From NCBI GenBank assembly GCA_022113835.1, contig JAILWY010000016.1:12679501-12743500 (forward strand): DNA of 64,000 nucleotides, written 5' to 3'. Source of the stretch: Atopsyche davidsoni (Eukaryota > Arthropoda > Insecta > Trichoptera > Hydrobiosidae). Within the stretch, counting starts at the first letter, position 1. Each line of letters opens with the position of its first letter. Shown here one piece after another: positions 20,079-34,391 of this stretch. Below the pieces are notes generated by a model. It was not told where the DNA came from, made no database searches, and was given only the letters and a program-made list of their open reading frames with translations. Position numbers and translations under genes: made by a program.

Positions 20079-22179
20079 TACTAGCCTGCCAACTGTTACT
20101 GGGGTAAACGACCCGCGGGACTCGCCGGACCTCGACCGCGAGATGCACTCCGAATGTGCTGAGCATATTTTCGTGGTTCCGAATCGAAGCGGCCGCGTGG
20201 TTTTTTTGTGCAGATAATAACGGGAAACCGTTTGAGAGTGAATTCTAATGAGATATTCGCGCTCGTATACTTTGTCCAAAACTATGTGTAGATACAGCTT
20301 TTTTGGCGTTACTTTGACGCGTAAACTATTGTTGCCTCCTGGATTAACTATCGGTCACTGTAGGAGAGGGTGAAATATGCATGCGGGGATTAAAAAAAAA
20401 TTGATATGAAATTTTAGCCGTGTGATCAAATAATTTTGTACTAAGTATATGCACTCTTGCGGTTAATATCATGTCAATCCGTTAGTAGGTGAGATCATTC
20501 GGTATAATAGGAATACGTATTTTCATCAGCCCGTACTTTGCAGGGTAACGAGATGACCGGCTCGAGTAAACTTGCGGGCCCACTCGTGAGTCAGTCGCGT
20601 CAGTTTTATTTGACCGCGGCGAGGTTTAACCACAAAATTATTGAAAGTATGAAGTCATATGTTGATTCCATCGTGATCGTGTATCCTATCAGTCCAGGGT
20701 TGGTCAAGAGCAGGTTGTGTCGTGCTAAGCTGTCGGCATCGTAAAAGGCGAAATCGAGAGACAATTCAAACCGTTCAGTAGTCAAAGGCTTTTGGCAACG
20801 CTTCCGGAAAGACTCTCGATCTGATCGCTGCCGAAAGCCGAGGCGGCAATTATCGCAAAAGACTAGAGTAAGGGTTGATATCTTCGGCTTGAGGGGTGGC
20901 ATTTTGAAGACTCGCACCAGACAGAGAGAATCTACCGTTAAAAAAATCGTAGGTACTAAATCAATTTTTGATTCAAAAGGTATGAATATGTTGACTCCAT
21001 CGTCATAGCATATGTGCTTAGTTAACTGTTGGTTAACTTAACTTCTCTCGTTCTTCTCTCGTTGGTTAACTTAACTTAACGTCTCGGCGTGGTTCAAAGA
21101 AACCGAGATCTAAAATATAAAAAAAGATATGCATCTCGTATTGCAGCATGTAGATACAGCCATAACATATTTTTTCGTCAAGTTTACTTGCTTAGCTATT
21201 TTAATGAAATGGCGAGTTACTGCTCCCCATAATGTTGTATTACTGTCTGTGTTCAAACATTATGGTGAATATAAATTCCTGTCTGGTCACCGGTCGGCAA
21301 CAGAGAGGCGGCTAGAGACACGTGTTTTGAATTATTTATCCGAGCCTTCGTTCCCGGAAAACGGGAATAACATAGAAACATTCTGTACGGACTTGAAGGA
21401 CTTGTGCACTTACCGTCTTGTGGTCTAGTAATTATCACAGTTGGATATTGTTTGCTGGGGTGAGTTTGAATGTATACAAGTTTTATTTAAATTTTGTAAA
21501 AATATGAATTGTCTATATGTTCAAAAGAAATATAAATCATGGAAAAGTATCATCAAAAATGAAGATACTTTTCCAAGAAATGATAATCGTAACTAGAAAT
21601 TATAATAACGAGTTTATATTGGCGAGGTCAATGAAACTAAATATTTTAATAATACTTAAAAACGTCCTTCAATCATTAAATTAAAACGTATCTACTTCTA
21701 TGGTTAATTTAAGATAAAATCATCACGGGGAAATTAACTTTTTTTACGTTTTTTTATATTAAAAAATAAAAAAGTAGATAAGCATAATAAGTAGGTACTT
21801 TTTATCAAATCAAACCCGGTAGTAAACACATAAATCTTCTCTGAGACTAAAGATTATCTTTGTTATTTTTTTGTTGGCATAATATCTGTTTAAGTATTTA
21901 AATGTTTTTGGTGTATTTAAGTTAAGCTTTAATCGCAAAGTAAATAATTTTCATCACAGTACTTCACATATATTTATTAGGTTTCCAAAAACAATAGGGG
22001 AGAAAATTATGGGCAAAAGCTATGTGAAGGGAGGTGATGGCTCATTTGCGAGATCAAATCATCTTTTAAAAATCATTTGGCACGTTTTTATATTAAAATC
22101 ACAATCTATTGATATTAAACGGTTAGCCAGTATATATTTTAAATATTGGAATGAATTTTAATTTACTGGGTAAAGTTAT

Positions 22180-22226
22180 TTGAAGTTCCAACGTTTCGGT
22201 CCAGGTACTGAGACATCTTGAGGGAT
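22180..22226 (-). repeat. Hairpin-plus-GAAAC repeat, copy C
   Basis: Minus strand: TCCCTCAAGATGTCTCAGTA, CCTGGACCGAAACGTTGG, AACTTC. The stem pairs TCTC/GGAC-type arms around AGTACC, and GAAAC follows directly. Confidence 0.6.
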
Positions 22227-22423
22227 TTAAATTTAAAGAAGAAATACGGCATAACACCCACGAAATACTAATTCTTCCATATGAGTATCGATATTTTTTT
22301 AAACACGATAATAAATACAATGTCTGCGTTTTTACAGTTTTTTTTTTATATACCTTGCAATTTAATATTTCATATGAAGCTCCCCGCCTTCCCTTATTAT
22401 GTTGCTTGTGCATGGCTGCCATT

Positions 22424-22709
22424 ATGTACCCTGAGCGTGTGTAAGGGATCGGTAATGGAGTAGTGGACTTGGAATGATTGTGGAGGGATGTGCTCTGGAA
22501 GAACGTGGGAGGGACTCCTGCTATGAAGGAGTATCAGATCTAAACGCCAGAGCTTTCTAAGGAAAGGATAAATAATAATGTCGGACTTTTTCTTTCAATA
22601 TAAAACTGCAGTGTAGAAGAACCCGGGGACCCACTATGAACACTGTCTCAGCATGAGTATATGCTCAGTGAAATGGTCGCCAACCTCCTCTGAGGAGAGG
22701 CACTTGCTG
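22424..22709 (-). repeat. Dispersed repeat, long copy 1
   Basis: Listed as minus because it is inverted relative to the copy at 62932-63143. Shared blocks, in order on the plus strand: TGTACCCTGAGCGT (TATGTACC here), GATTGTGGAGGGATGTGCTC, GGAGTATCAGATCTAAACGC, CAGAGCTTT, then ATGGTCGCCAACCTC and GGAGAGGCAC. This copy has extra internal sequence (286 bp against 212). No protein similarity or poly-A tail was seen; class unknown. Confidence 0.75.
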
Positions 22710-23191
22710 AAGAATACGATTTCCATAACATACTTGCATGATGACCAAAAATGATTACTAAAATATAAAATTCACTCTCGTTGGTAATAAAATTTAAATA
22801 CCTATGCAAATTTTATTTATTTGAACATATATTTGACGGCATGGAGTAAGTTGACCGATCTGCTCGTGTCGGAGAGACTGAGTCTTGCGTAAATGCTAAT
22901 TCACCTCGCCGGGGCGCACAGCAGGAGAGGCTGGAATTAACACCACTTAAAATAATTTATTCACCGAGTAGTATGCTTGAATTGCACACATAATTAGTTT
23001 TTCACATTTAAGTAAACAAATAAGTTTTTTTGGGTTAAAGTTTACCGGCAACACGCAATCCGCGCAGATAAAGCATGCTCTTATGTACATATTTTCATTC
23101 AGTTCAAAGAATCGCAGCGATGCTGTTTGTAGATATATATTTTTAATAAGGCTATGGGAAGTGAGGTTTGAATATATCTTTTTGTTTATAA

Positions 23192-23227
23192 ATTCTTCTT
23201 CATCAAGTGCCTCTCCTCAGAGGAGGT
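23192..23227 (+). repeat. Partial copy of the dispersed repeat
   Basis: TTCATCAAGTGCCTCTCCTC followed by AGAGGAGG is the inverse of the end of the copy at 22424-22709 (CCTCCTCTGAGGAGAGGCAC). Only the terminal 35 bp are present. Confidence 0.55.
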
Positions 23228-25940
23228 AATATAAGGTAACATAATGGGGAGAGCGGGAGGTTGATAAATACCTCATTTTTATTCTAGATTTACCCGTTCA
23301 TAGAATAGTGCAGAATTCTTCCGATCGCCTCGAGAAAAGCCCACCTCGGCGTTATTTGACTTTCACACCTTCAACTGTGTATAATTTAAATTCATTATAT
23401 ATATATTATTTATTTGATAGTCTTTCCGTTATGTAACGCTTCTCACGCCTGCTCATGATATCCGCAGTGTCGGTTTGTACCTGTTTGTTTATTTACTTGT
23501 GCCAACACGTAAGACTTCACACGTGAGTAATAATTAATCCTCATAGCGGTTTTTTGAATTACAATTGCAGCACTAGCTCGTTATTCTAGCAAGGAAGAAT
23601 ATAAACAAATTAGATATCTTCGCGGGTATTAGTATTCAAGAAACAACGAATACAGTTGTTTTTGAATTGATAGTGAAATATTTTAATCGAGTAGCCATAA
23701 CTTTGGAGGCCAATGAACAGATTAAAGAGGCATAGCTGCTTATAATAACCCGAAAGCTATTAATTATAATATTTTCATTGTCTTTAAAAGCGGAAAAGGA
23801 GACAGGCAGCGAAACTTTCAATAATAACGACCAGTGCTTTATTTAGTCGACAACTGAAGGAGGTGCTTTATACTATTTAACCCGTACATTTGGGTAATAG
23901 ATTTCCAGATGAAATGACGAGTAGGACTTGGATATCGTGCCCAGTTGAAACAAACCAATTGAACTACTGTGGCACCAGCTATGGACCTGTATCTGTCGAG
24001 TGACGTGCTTTATCATGTTATTAACTGTTTTTTTTAAATTCATTTGCTATTGACCATGATTCATCGGCGTTACTTTGTTATTGCGGATCATGAAGTCAGA
24101 TGTTAAACCAGGGTTTATCTAGACCCGGTTTGGAGTGACTACGTAACCCGCTAAAATAAAATTATAATATTTACCGCATTATTTTTGTAAAAACTTCACG
24201 CCATTGTTTCATAAAAACTAAACTGAAACATAAAAAAAATGCCTCAAAGTAATATTGCTCTGAGAATTTGCTCGCTGCTGTGTGCGTCCCTTGATTTATT
24301 ATTTTTCTCTTGAAAAAAACGGTCAAGGGAAAACCGCGATCGCGTTTTTTTCATGAAAAAGGTTGTAGTTTGCGTTTTTGCAATTACGTACCTCCTAAGT
24401 CAGTTATGCTCTTCAAATATTATTTTGCAAAAAATCTCACGATTAATCCGCGGCCTTCCGAAGGCCCGTCGGCCCCATCGTAAAAAAATTTGAATGTCGT
24501 CATTATTTTTCAACGGGACTAGCGATGGTTGAATGAATTTTTATTTTAATAAAATAATTGAGCTCTACCATTGAGTATTAAAATAAAAAATGGGAAAAAA
24601 AGTTTAGATGCTAGGAGAGGTGCATTTAAATTAAATTTTATCCTAATAAAATTTAAAAAAATTTCAATGCAACAAAAAATATCACGTCAATCCATCTCTC
24701 AAAAAATTAAGCTTTAATGTTGTTCAGTTATTGACATTAAACAAAAAAAAAACTGATATGGGGTATACTTGCTGAATAAAATACAAACTGACTCGTATTA
24801 TTAATATTTGCTTTGCATCGCTCGTACACATTGACGTAAGTAAAGTTTTGAGAAATGTGTGGCAAAGTGCATGATTTTCTTTTACATCAGCGGAGCTGAA
24901 TACATAAATACAAATGAGCACTTCAGGGAGTCATTCTTTTGCATTGCAAGCAATCAATCGCATATTGATAAGTATAAGCTACAGAGGTTGTAATTAAACT
25001 GTTCACATGCACGCGGTGTATTCAAATGAATGCGAATACGTTATGCATCAATTAACATTCTATATGTTCTGTGGTTAACAATGGAGCGCAGTCCATATAT
25101 CTTTTGAAACATTGCATTGCAAAAAAAATAAAAAATGCATCACTATATACTGGTTTCATTTGTTAGTCAATCGTATTTGTTGTGAGTAAAAAGAAAATAT
25201 TTTAAAGATAGTTTTTCTAATGCAATATTAATTAACAATAATTTAAAAAGTATATTATTTCACTTAAAGAGCTTCATAAATAAATGTAAAGTAAATTTTC
25301 AGTCAGTTGCTGCTTTTGCTTCCATACTTGTAAACTATAATGCCAATAGTTTTTGTAACCTTTGATATTGCCCGCATAGTACCACCAGCTTAATGCTTGT
25401 TCGCCAGATGCTACTGGACTTTAATAGGTCAGCAAACGGCATTTGAACGTATGCATAATTAAAAAAACAGCAAATCTGAAGGCATATAAACTATGGGTCA
25501 GTTTTAGGGCAAATCATTTACCAGGATCAGTTTTTGTAATAAAAATAATCAGCAGAGACGAGTCATTTGATTGAAAAATATTTAAACTTCAAAATCATTG
25601 ATTGTAAAACTAACCACGAAGAGTGAGACCATTACGATACAAATATTTACCAGCATGATGGTTATGATTATGCAAATTTATTAGTTTTATTCAATTTTTT
25701 ATTTTTAGATTTATTCAGTTTTATAATTTTAATTAGTAATATATGGTAAAATTGATTCAATCTTAATAAGTTGTAAAATAAGAATCATCGCAGGATCAAA
25801 TAATCAACCTTAAAAAAGTATTTGAAAGATTAGCTATTATTATATTATAAAGTGTCTTTTATTATCGTTTGTTTCTAGAATGGTAGCAAGCAATTAAATA
25901 AATAAGTAAATATATTATGGTTTTTATATTTGCAGGCAGC

Positions 25941-28298
<2,358 letters not shown>

Positions 28299-29038
28299 TT
28301 TATTTGCAATATAAATGTCACACATACAAACTGGATCTTAAGTTATATTATTTATTTAAAAAAAAACACCTGGAGACGAAAACATCCTTCGAAAATTCAA
28401 CAACATTCCATGAGTTAAAATATATTCCTAATTATCAGTTTCATAAATATGTTCGGCAATTGGTGTTTTTAGATTGGAAATTAATTTTTGTGTTCTTTAA
28501 TATTTTCACGGGCCAGTATTAAATAGGAATCCATAAATATGTTGCATTGAACTATTTTATAAGATTATTATACTATTTTAAAAGAAATTAAAACAGTATT
28601 CAATTTTTTTTACATGAAAATTTACAATGAAAAAATAAATCATTTTAATACATCATTTGTTTTTATAATTAATTACTAACAATTCTTTGATTTAAAAAAT
28701 ATATATTATTTAGGTAAATGTAGGTTTTTATGACCTCTGATTGGGAGATGTGAAACGAGTGTTACACTAGAGAACCTTGTTATATTGCTAGCGACCGTGG
28801 CAGCATCTTCTGTTGTTATTTCGATACATTCATTTTTACAATATGCTGAGTTGTATTAAGTGTACTGTTTCCAATTTAATTTCTAAGGATTTTTTTAGGA
28901 TACATTTAAAAAAAAATAAGCAGTCTTTCAATTTGAGAATTTTAAAATATAAATAAGATAATATTTAAGTTGAAAAGAGTTATTTCTCATTTTAATCCAT
29001 TTAGCTTTTTGTGATAGATAATAATTTTAAAGATAAAA
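28299..29038. other. Spacer between Gale and METTL4 3' ends
   Basis: Convergent 3' flanks. AATAAA at 28634-28639 on the plus strand is a plausible end signal for Gale. Otherwise AT-rich sequence with nothing recognised. Confidence 0.45.
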
Positions 29039-31472
29039 TTAAATAGATTCTTCATTAGAAGCTGCGTATTGAAGTTCATACAGGGAAGAGTGTTGCCACC
29101 TCAGAGGTTCTAGACCGATGCTCGTCGTATTGGGGAGCAAATAGCGAGCAAAGACTTCAAGGCACTTGGGAGCTTCAGAACTTAAATAAGGCGCCAGCAA
29201 ATCTAAATAAAATCAAACAATCACAAGTAAGATAAAAAAAAACAACCTCGCAATGTTAGGTTCAGATTTAAACATTCTGCTATATGGATTATAATTTTTC
29301 ATTTTACTAAAATATTCGATAAATTAAGGGATCGGAGGCATATGTGATAAAGATAGTGATCAGCTATATTTTTCACAATATAAACATCTCCCATCACGCA
29401 TAAAAGCATAATATATATCAAATACAAATAGATTGTATTTGATATTTTACCATAGTTTTATAGAATATTATTATTTTTTGCTTCAATTTAATTCTCTTCA
29501 AATCACATAGGTACTAGTAGGTTAAACCTGCCTTGCAGAGATCTAAAGAAGTCAAATATAAGATATGATATTTACCATTAAGAGGAGGTTTATGTGAGTG
29601 AAGAGCACTGGGAATGCTGACGACAATTCTGTCTTTTGGGGGTTTGAGCTGGTGTGGGGCGGGATTTTTAAATCCTATAATAATCCGTTCAAAAGGTTGT
29701 TTGCCGTTTGTCTCTGAAAAAGGACATACAGGGCTGCCTGTCTTTGTAACCTGAAAACAATTATAATACAGAGAGAGATATTAGAGAAAGCTAGGTTGTC
29801 AAATATTTTTTATATTTAAAATACTTAAGATACCTTCAGCCAGAACCATGTTGCAGCATACTGAACGCCCCATGACGAGAACATCAGTTCCTTAATAGCA
29901 GTCTCATGACTGGAGCAATTGGTGCACCAAACTGCCAACATCGCTCCAGGAGACAAAATTCCTTCTAATGGTAGATTTGCTACTTCTTCATTGTAAAGCA
30001 TTTCATAGCTATAAAAATGCACGGAAGAAAAAAAATCATATAATATAATCCGATTATTTGCAATTCAAAAAAATTAATTTTATAAGTATATTTTTTTACA
30101 TTCAAATCTTAGAATTCAAGATTTATTTTTCTTACTTAAAACACCTCATGCAAATTATAATGCGTGGCAGACAAAAAACATAGTTTTTTTTCATATTTTA
30201 CTGAAAGTAATATTATGAAAAAATAATAAAGATACCTGGAATCGGGTTTTTTTGCTTTGCTTCTTCTTATATATTTATTCCACCACGGAGGATCCATAAT
30301 TACCAAGTCAAAGTCCTCCTTTGCAATATTACTCATTGTACATCTTACATCTCCCGTGTGAAACCTTGAAAACATCAGTTTATAAACAATTTTACAAATA
30401 AAAGCCTCAGGTGCAGTTCACGGAGTCACAAACGGCCAAGTTGTGGTTGAGAAGTGATTTTTTAACTATCAGCCTGGAGTCTAAAAGAAGCTGCAAATAA
30501 CAGTAACTAAACTGTTACATTCTGGCAAATAAAAAATAGGCAAAAGTTCTTAGAAAAAGTTACTAAATTTCAAATTAATACATTGATAGATCTTTTTGGC
30601 TTAGTGGTACTGTAGAGATACAACAAAGTATGTCCCTTGTCTATTTGCTAAAACATTGAGAGAATACGTCAAATTTGTAGGATACATTAGTATATATACT
30701 GATTTAGAGCTAATAAACTGGAAACTGGTTAAAACAGGACAGACACCATTTTGATAAACGGTTTTATAAGAATACTAACGAGGTAAGTGAAAAGAAAAAT
30801 TCTACCATGACAAATTGAATATGTAAAAAAATAATATTACCTGCAGTTTGGTGGAATCAAAATATCACAGTTTAAACATTTTTGGTACAGTGGAAAAGTG
30901 GCTGTATTGCCCCCATTTGCGAGGCCCATATTCTTTAAGCAAATAGAAGCATCAGTACAAAATTTTGCAGCACATCTAGCTTTCACGTTACCCGATACTA
31001 CGGGAGAATTTCTTCCATCAAAATAGTCACACGCGGAAGACTTTGCTATGTCGAGAAATATTTCATATATTTTTTTAAGCCTCTCTGCCTGGAAATATAA
31101 TTTACTAGTTACTCTTTTATTTTTGGTAATCATTGATTTATCTTTTTCCCATTTTAGCGGAGAAAACAGTACCGACCGTTACAACAGGATAAGAAAGAGT
31201 ATAAGTCTAAAATAATTTATAATTACCACAGGATCAATATCCTTTGACATTCGATTTGCTTTTCTTTTCTTTGGCAAATCTTTGACATCCTGTAAGTGCT
31301 TAGTTTCTTCTAAATGTTCATGAATTTTAAAAGGGGAGGAAATATCAAAGAGATCACTTCTTAATGCATACTTCTGAAATTTGTTTTCATTGTTAGTGTT
31401 TTCATACACTTTTGATATAAAATCAAAGTGAGATATTATCCAGCCATAATCATTCGCATGGATAATACTCAT
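29039..31472 (-). CDS. Mettl4: METTL4-type N6-adenine methyltransferase (MT-A70 family)
   Basis: MT-A70 family methyltransferase; METTL4 is reported to methylate U2 snRNA (m6Am) and possibly DNA adenine. Coding exons in transcript order: 31472-31227, 31088-30841, 30364-30236, 30008-29834, 29750-29576, 29202-29039 (phases 0,2,2,0,1), 378 residues. The N-terminal part has a basic KKRKANR stretch (about residue 68) that could be a nuclear signal. The catalytic DPPW is at 189-192 in DFDLVIMDPPWWNKY. Further family blocks: GAMLAVWCTNCSSHE, WGVQYAATWFWLKV, TKTGSPVCPF, KPPKDRIVVSIPSALHSHKP and the terminal CLEVFARYLLPNTTSIGLEP followed by LRWQ. The protein is shorter than vertebrate METTL4 (about 470), mainly in the N-terminus. 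It is head-to-head with the C1orf43 homologue. Confidence 0.92.
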
Positions 31473-31961
31473 AGCAACAGGTTATAAATATTTTTAACGA
31501 TAATAACAACAATCAGAAACAAGCTGAGCCCGCGAGATATTTAATTTCCTTTGACGTTTTATTGTAGTGTTGCAATAAATGCTTAGTGCTATTTCCGTAC
31601 TTAATACATTTTTACTATTTTTAATGCACGTAAGGTGTACAGATTCAAATTTTTAATTACAATTTTTTTTTCACATCAAAGTTAAGAATTTGATGTAAAA
31701 ACCAAATGTATTTTTTGTTTAATATTTTTTTAATGATTTAAATTTTATAAGAGTAGCAACACTTTAATAGCTGTCAAAGGTTTCCAAATAATTTCATTGC
31801 CAAATAATCATATCAGTTAATTGATAAGACCGTAGTGATTGATAAGACTATCGAAAAATGTATGAGTAGAAGGAAATGTTTTGAAATGACGCCTCGTTTT
31901 TATAAGGCTTCATAATGAATTGATATTCGTGCTTGTGTTACATGAAATAACTACAACAAAG
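31473..31961. promoter_or_regulatory. Divergent promoter region, METTL4 / C1orf43 homologue
   Basis: 489 bp between the two start codons, on opposite strands, must hold both 5' untranslated regions and promoters. It is AT-rich and shows no clear TATA box; a bidirectional promoter is inference from spacing. Confidence 0.45.
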
Positions 31962-34391
31962 ATGACAGAAGAACTATCAGGAGTCACTGTTGTCATTATA
32001 ATTGGCGGAGGAGTTTTAACATTTATAATACTCTTTATTTTTGCCAAAAGGCAAATTATGAGATTTGCTTTAAGATCAAGAAGAGGTTTACCCGTCGGTC
32101 AAAGTGCTAAGAAAGTAAGATTTGTGTTACTCATTTATGATTCACACATCGAGTGCATTTGTCCTTAGTCAGAGATAGCATTAATTTAATTTGTAATAAA
32201 AATATAAACAATCAATCCAATTAAGGCTAGTTGATTGAAATTGTTTATTAATAATGATAATTTATTTATAAGAAATAATTTATTTATGTTATATTTTTAT
32301 TGGTTTCAGTCATTACGTAGAGAAATTGATCGCCGTATTGAAGTGATTCCTCGGATTGTCCATGAACCTCAACTTATAAATGAAGAAGCTTCAAAGTTTA
32401 TTTTAGATCCCCGGCAAAAACTTCCTTCACATTATTTTAGACTCAAGGCTGTAGATGATATTAAATTACTAGGTATGGATTCACCTTTACTTAATTTTAA
32501 GGATTCATAATTATAATGTCTTATTTCAGAAGAAGCTATTGAAATAATGCAGATTTGTATATTGTATATAAGTAGGTCACCCTGGACGTTTGTTTCTTTT
32601 AAATTCTATTATTATTTTTATTGTTTTGCTATTGATTCCTTTTTGTAAATCGAACATGAACTCATTGGTTTAAAATGAGAGGTCTTTCTGATTGCATTAA
32701 ATTCGTTTGTACGTTTTATTTCCCAAATTCTTACTATTGTTATGTATTTTATTTCAGAGCGAGAGATTTCCCGTTCGGGAGGAGGTATGTCTCGGCAGCC
32801 TTGCGAGAGTCTGCGAGCGTTCCTCCTCACGGTTCTAGCGGCTCCACTGGGCGGCCGGGGACAGCGTGCCGTGCATCAGCTGTGCGATATGTATGAACAC
32901 GCCCGACACGATCCCGGCGAGTTCGGAGATGAAGAGTACCAAGCTTACAATAGGTTGCTGCTCAAGTTGATGGATGCGTAAGTATGGCGCTTTTACAAAT
33001 CAAAAGGCATCATTATAAATTCTTTAAAGTTCTGTTCTTTACTACCTGAAATGTATTTTGTCAATGTGACATTATGTAGTGTATTAAAGAAAGGAATAAT
33101 CATATTGCCAAGTATTTTCAATGATTCCAAGTTATGTATTTGTATTGAAGAGTATCTGCCTATTGTGTATTACGGGTAAGTATTTGTATGATAGTTTTGT
33201 TAGACTTCTAATCGTTTAATAGGCCATTCTGTATATTTTTTATAATCCTTGCAGAGTAATATATTAGAAAATTAAATGCGAGTTTTTAATAGGTTATATT
33301 TGTGATAAGTTTTTAACTTGAAATTTCTAATTTTTTAATCCCGATCTAATTGATTAACAACGTCCTGGAGACTTTTGAAAATTGTCCTCGTGTGAGACTA
33401 TGGTTTGTGTGATTTTTCAAATTTAGGGTAAGTTACAACTGTCCTTGAGAACATCCCCATAATCTATAATATTTAGAAAGTATTTGTGAAAACTACTCTA
33501 TAAATTATAGTTGAGACTTTATTTTCCATTAGATTTGTACAGATTATGTTTTGACTTTCATTGATACTTTTACCATAAACCTTATAGCCATACTAACAAT
33601 AGTTTATTATTCCCAGCGTAATTTATTTTATTTTTCTATTAATCTTCTAATGGTCTTTGTAATATAAAGAGCATGTGTTTGTAGTGGTGTTTTTACTTAA
33701 CAGTGCCCGCTTGTTGAAACCGTTTGGAATGAGCCACAAGTCATCTCCGAGCAGAACTCCGAAGCGCAAGGCCCCGCCCCCCCGGCCCCTCCTGGACCCA
33801 TCCCGCCTCGGTGCACATCAGCCCTCTAACAAACTCACTATCTCCAATGTGCATACCCAGTATACTAATATGCAGGTAATTCTTTGGCTTGCCTAACAAG
33901 CATCGTCACCCGTTAATCTAGCAATAATTGCATTTCAGGTACAGTACAGTTATCAAAATCAGTGGTGTGCTGTTCATAAAGGCAATATAGCATCACTTGC
34001 CCTAAATTATATCTCTAGCAGTTTAGAATAATCTAACCAATGAAATTAGTGCAAATCATTGTTGCTTCAAAATTTTGATTTTTCAAATCAGCACAATAAT
34101 AAATAGCTTTTTATTATATAAGTAATAATAGTAATAATCGAATAAAAGTAATAAAGAAACTATGTTCAGGAACATAATAACTAAAATTCTAAGCATAAAA
34201 AGCCATTGACTTATAGTTAATATATTTAGAACTGTAGCTTGCATAATTCTATTTCAACAATGTGATGTTTTCTGTTCCAGGCGAACACGTTAGATTATAA
34301 TTTTGACGATGAAGTACTCTGTGTGGAATCCAAGGCTCCGACTCCCGTGATGGTGCATCCTCAGAAAGTAGACAACGAAACAACCGTATAG
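31962..34391 (+). CDS. C1orf43 homologue, single-pass membrane protein
   Basis: Family of small conserved membrane proteins linked to Golgi integrity and phagocytosis in mammals; biochemical role not settled. Coding exons 31962-32114, 32310-32472, 32758-32977, 33704-33875, 34281-34391 (phases 0,1,2,0) give 272 residues (human 253). A membrane segment spans about residues 8-29, followed by the hallmark FIFAKRQIMRFALRSRRG and PVGQSAKK. Next come HEPQLINEEA, HYFRLKAVDDIK, a helical part with EYQAYNRLLLKLMDA, and a low-complexity PKRKAPPPRPLLDPSRL segment. The end DNFDDEV-like TLDYNFDDEVL differs from the vertebrate tail. I chose the ATG at 31962, which gives the usual short luminal start; an in-frame ATG at 31920 would add 14 residues. 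Confidence 0.9.

Larger units (their letters stand above)
18316..25940. other. 7.6 kb non-coding stretch before UDP-galactose epimerase
   Basis: No coding exon was supported. It holds an 18-G run with TTAGG repeats (18914-18941), a second-type hairpin repeat (19235-19285), a 7-bp tandem repeat (19490-19517), a GC-rich patch with a good splice-donor sequence (19480-19690, GAAG|GTGAGT at 19567), a 15-bp minisatellite (20040-20078), a hairpin-GAAAC repeat (22180-22226) and copies of a dispersed repeat (22424-22709, 23192-23227). Because the epimerase start codon sits 5 bp after a splice acceptor, its untranslated first exon must lie somewhere here; the GC-rich patches at 19480-19690 or 20000-20250 are candidates. 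The last part, 23900-25930, is plain AT-rich sequence. Confidence 0.5.
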
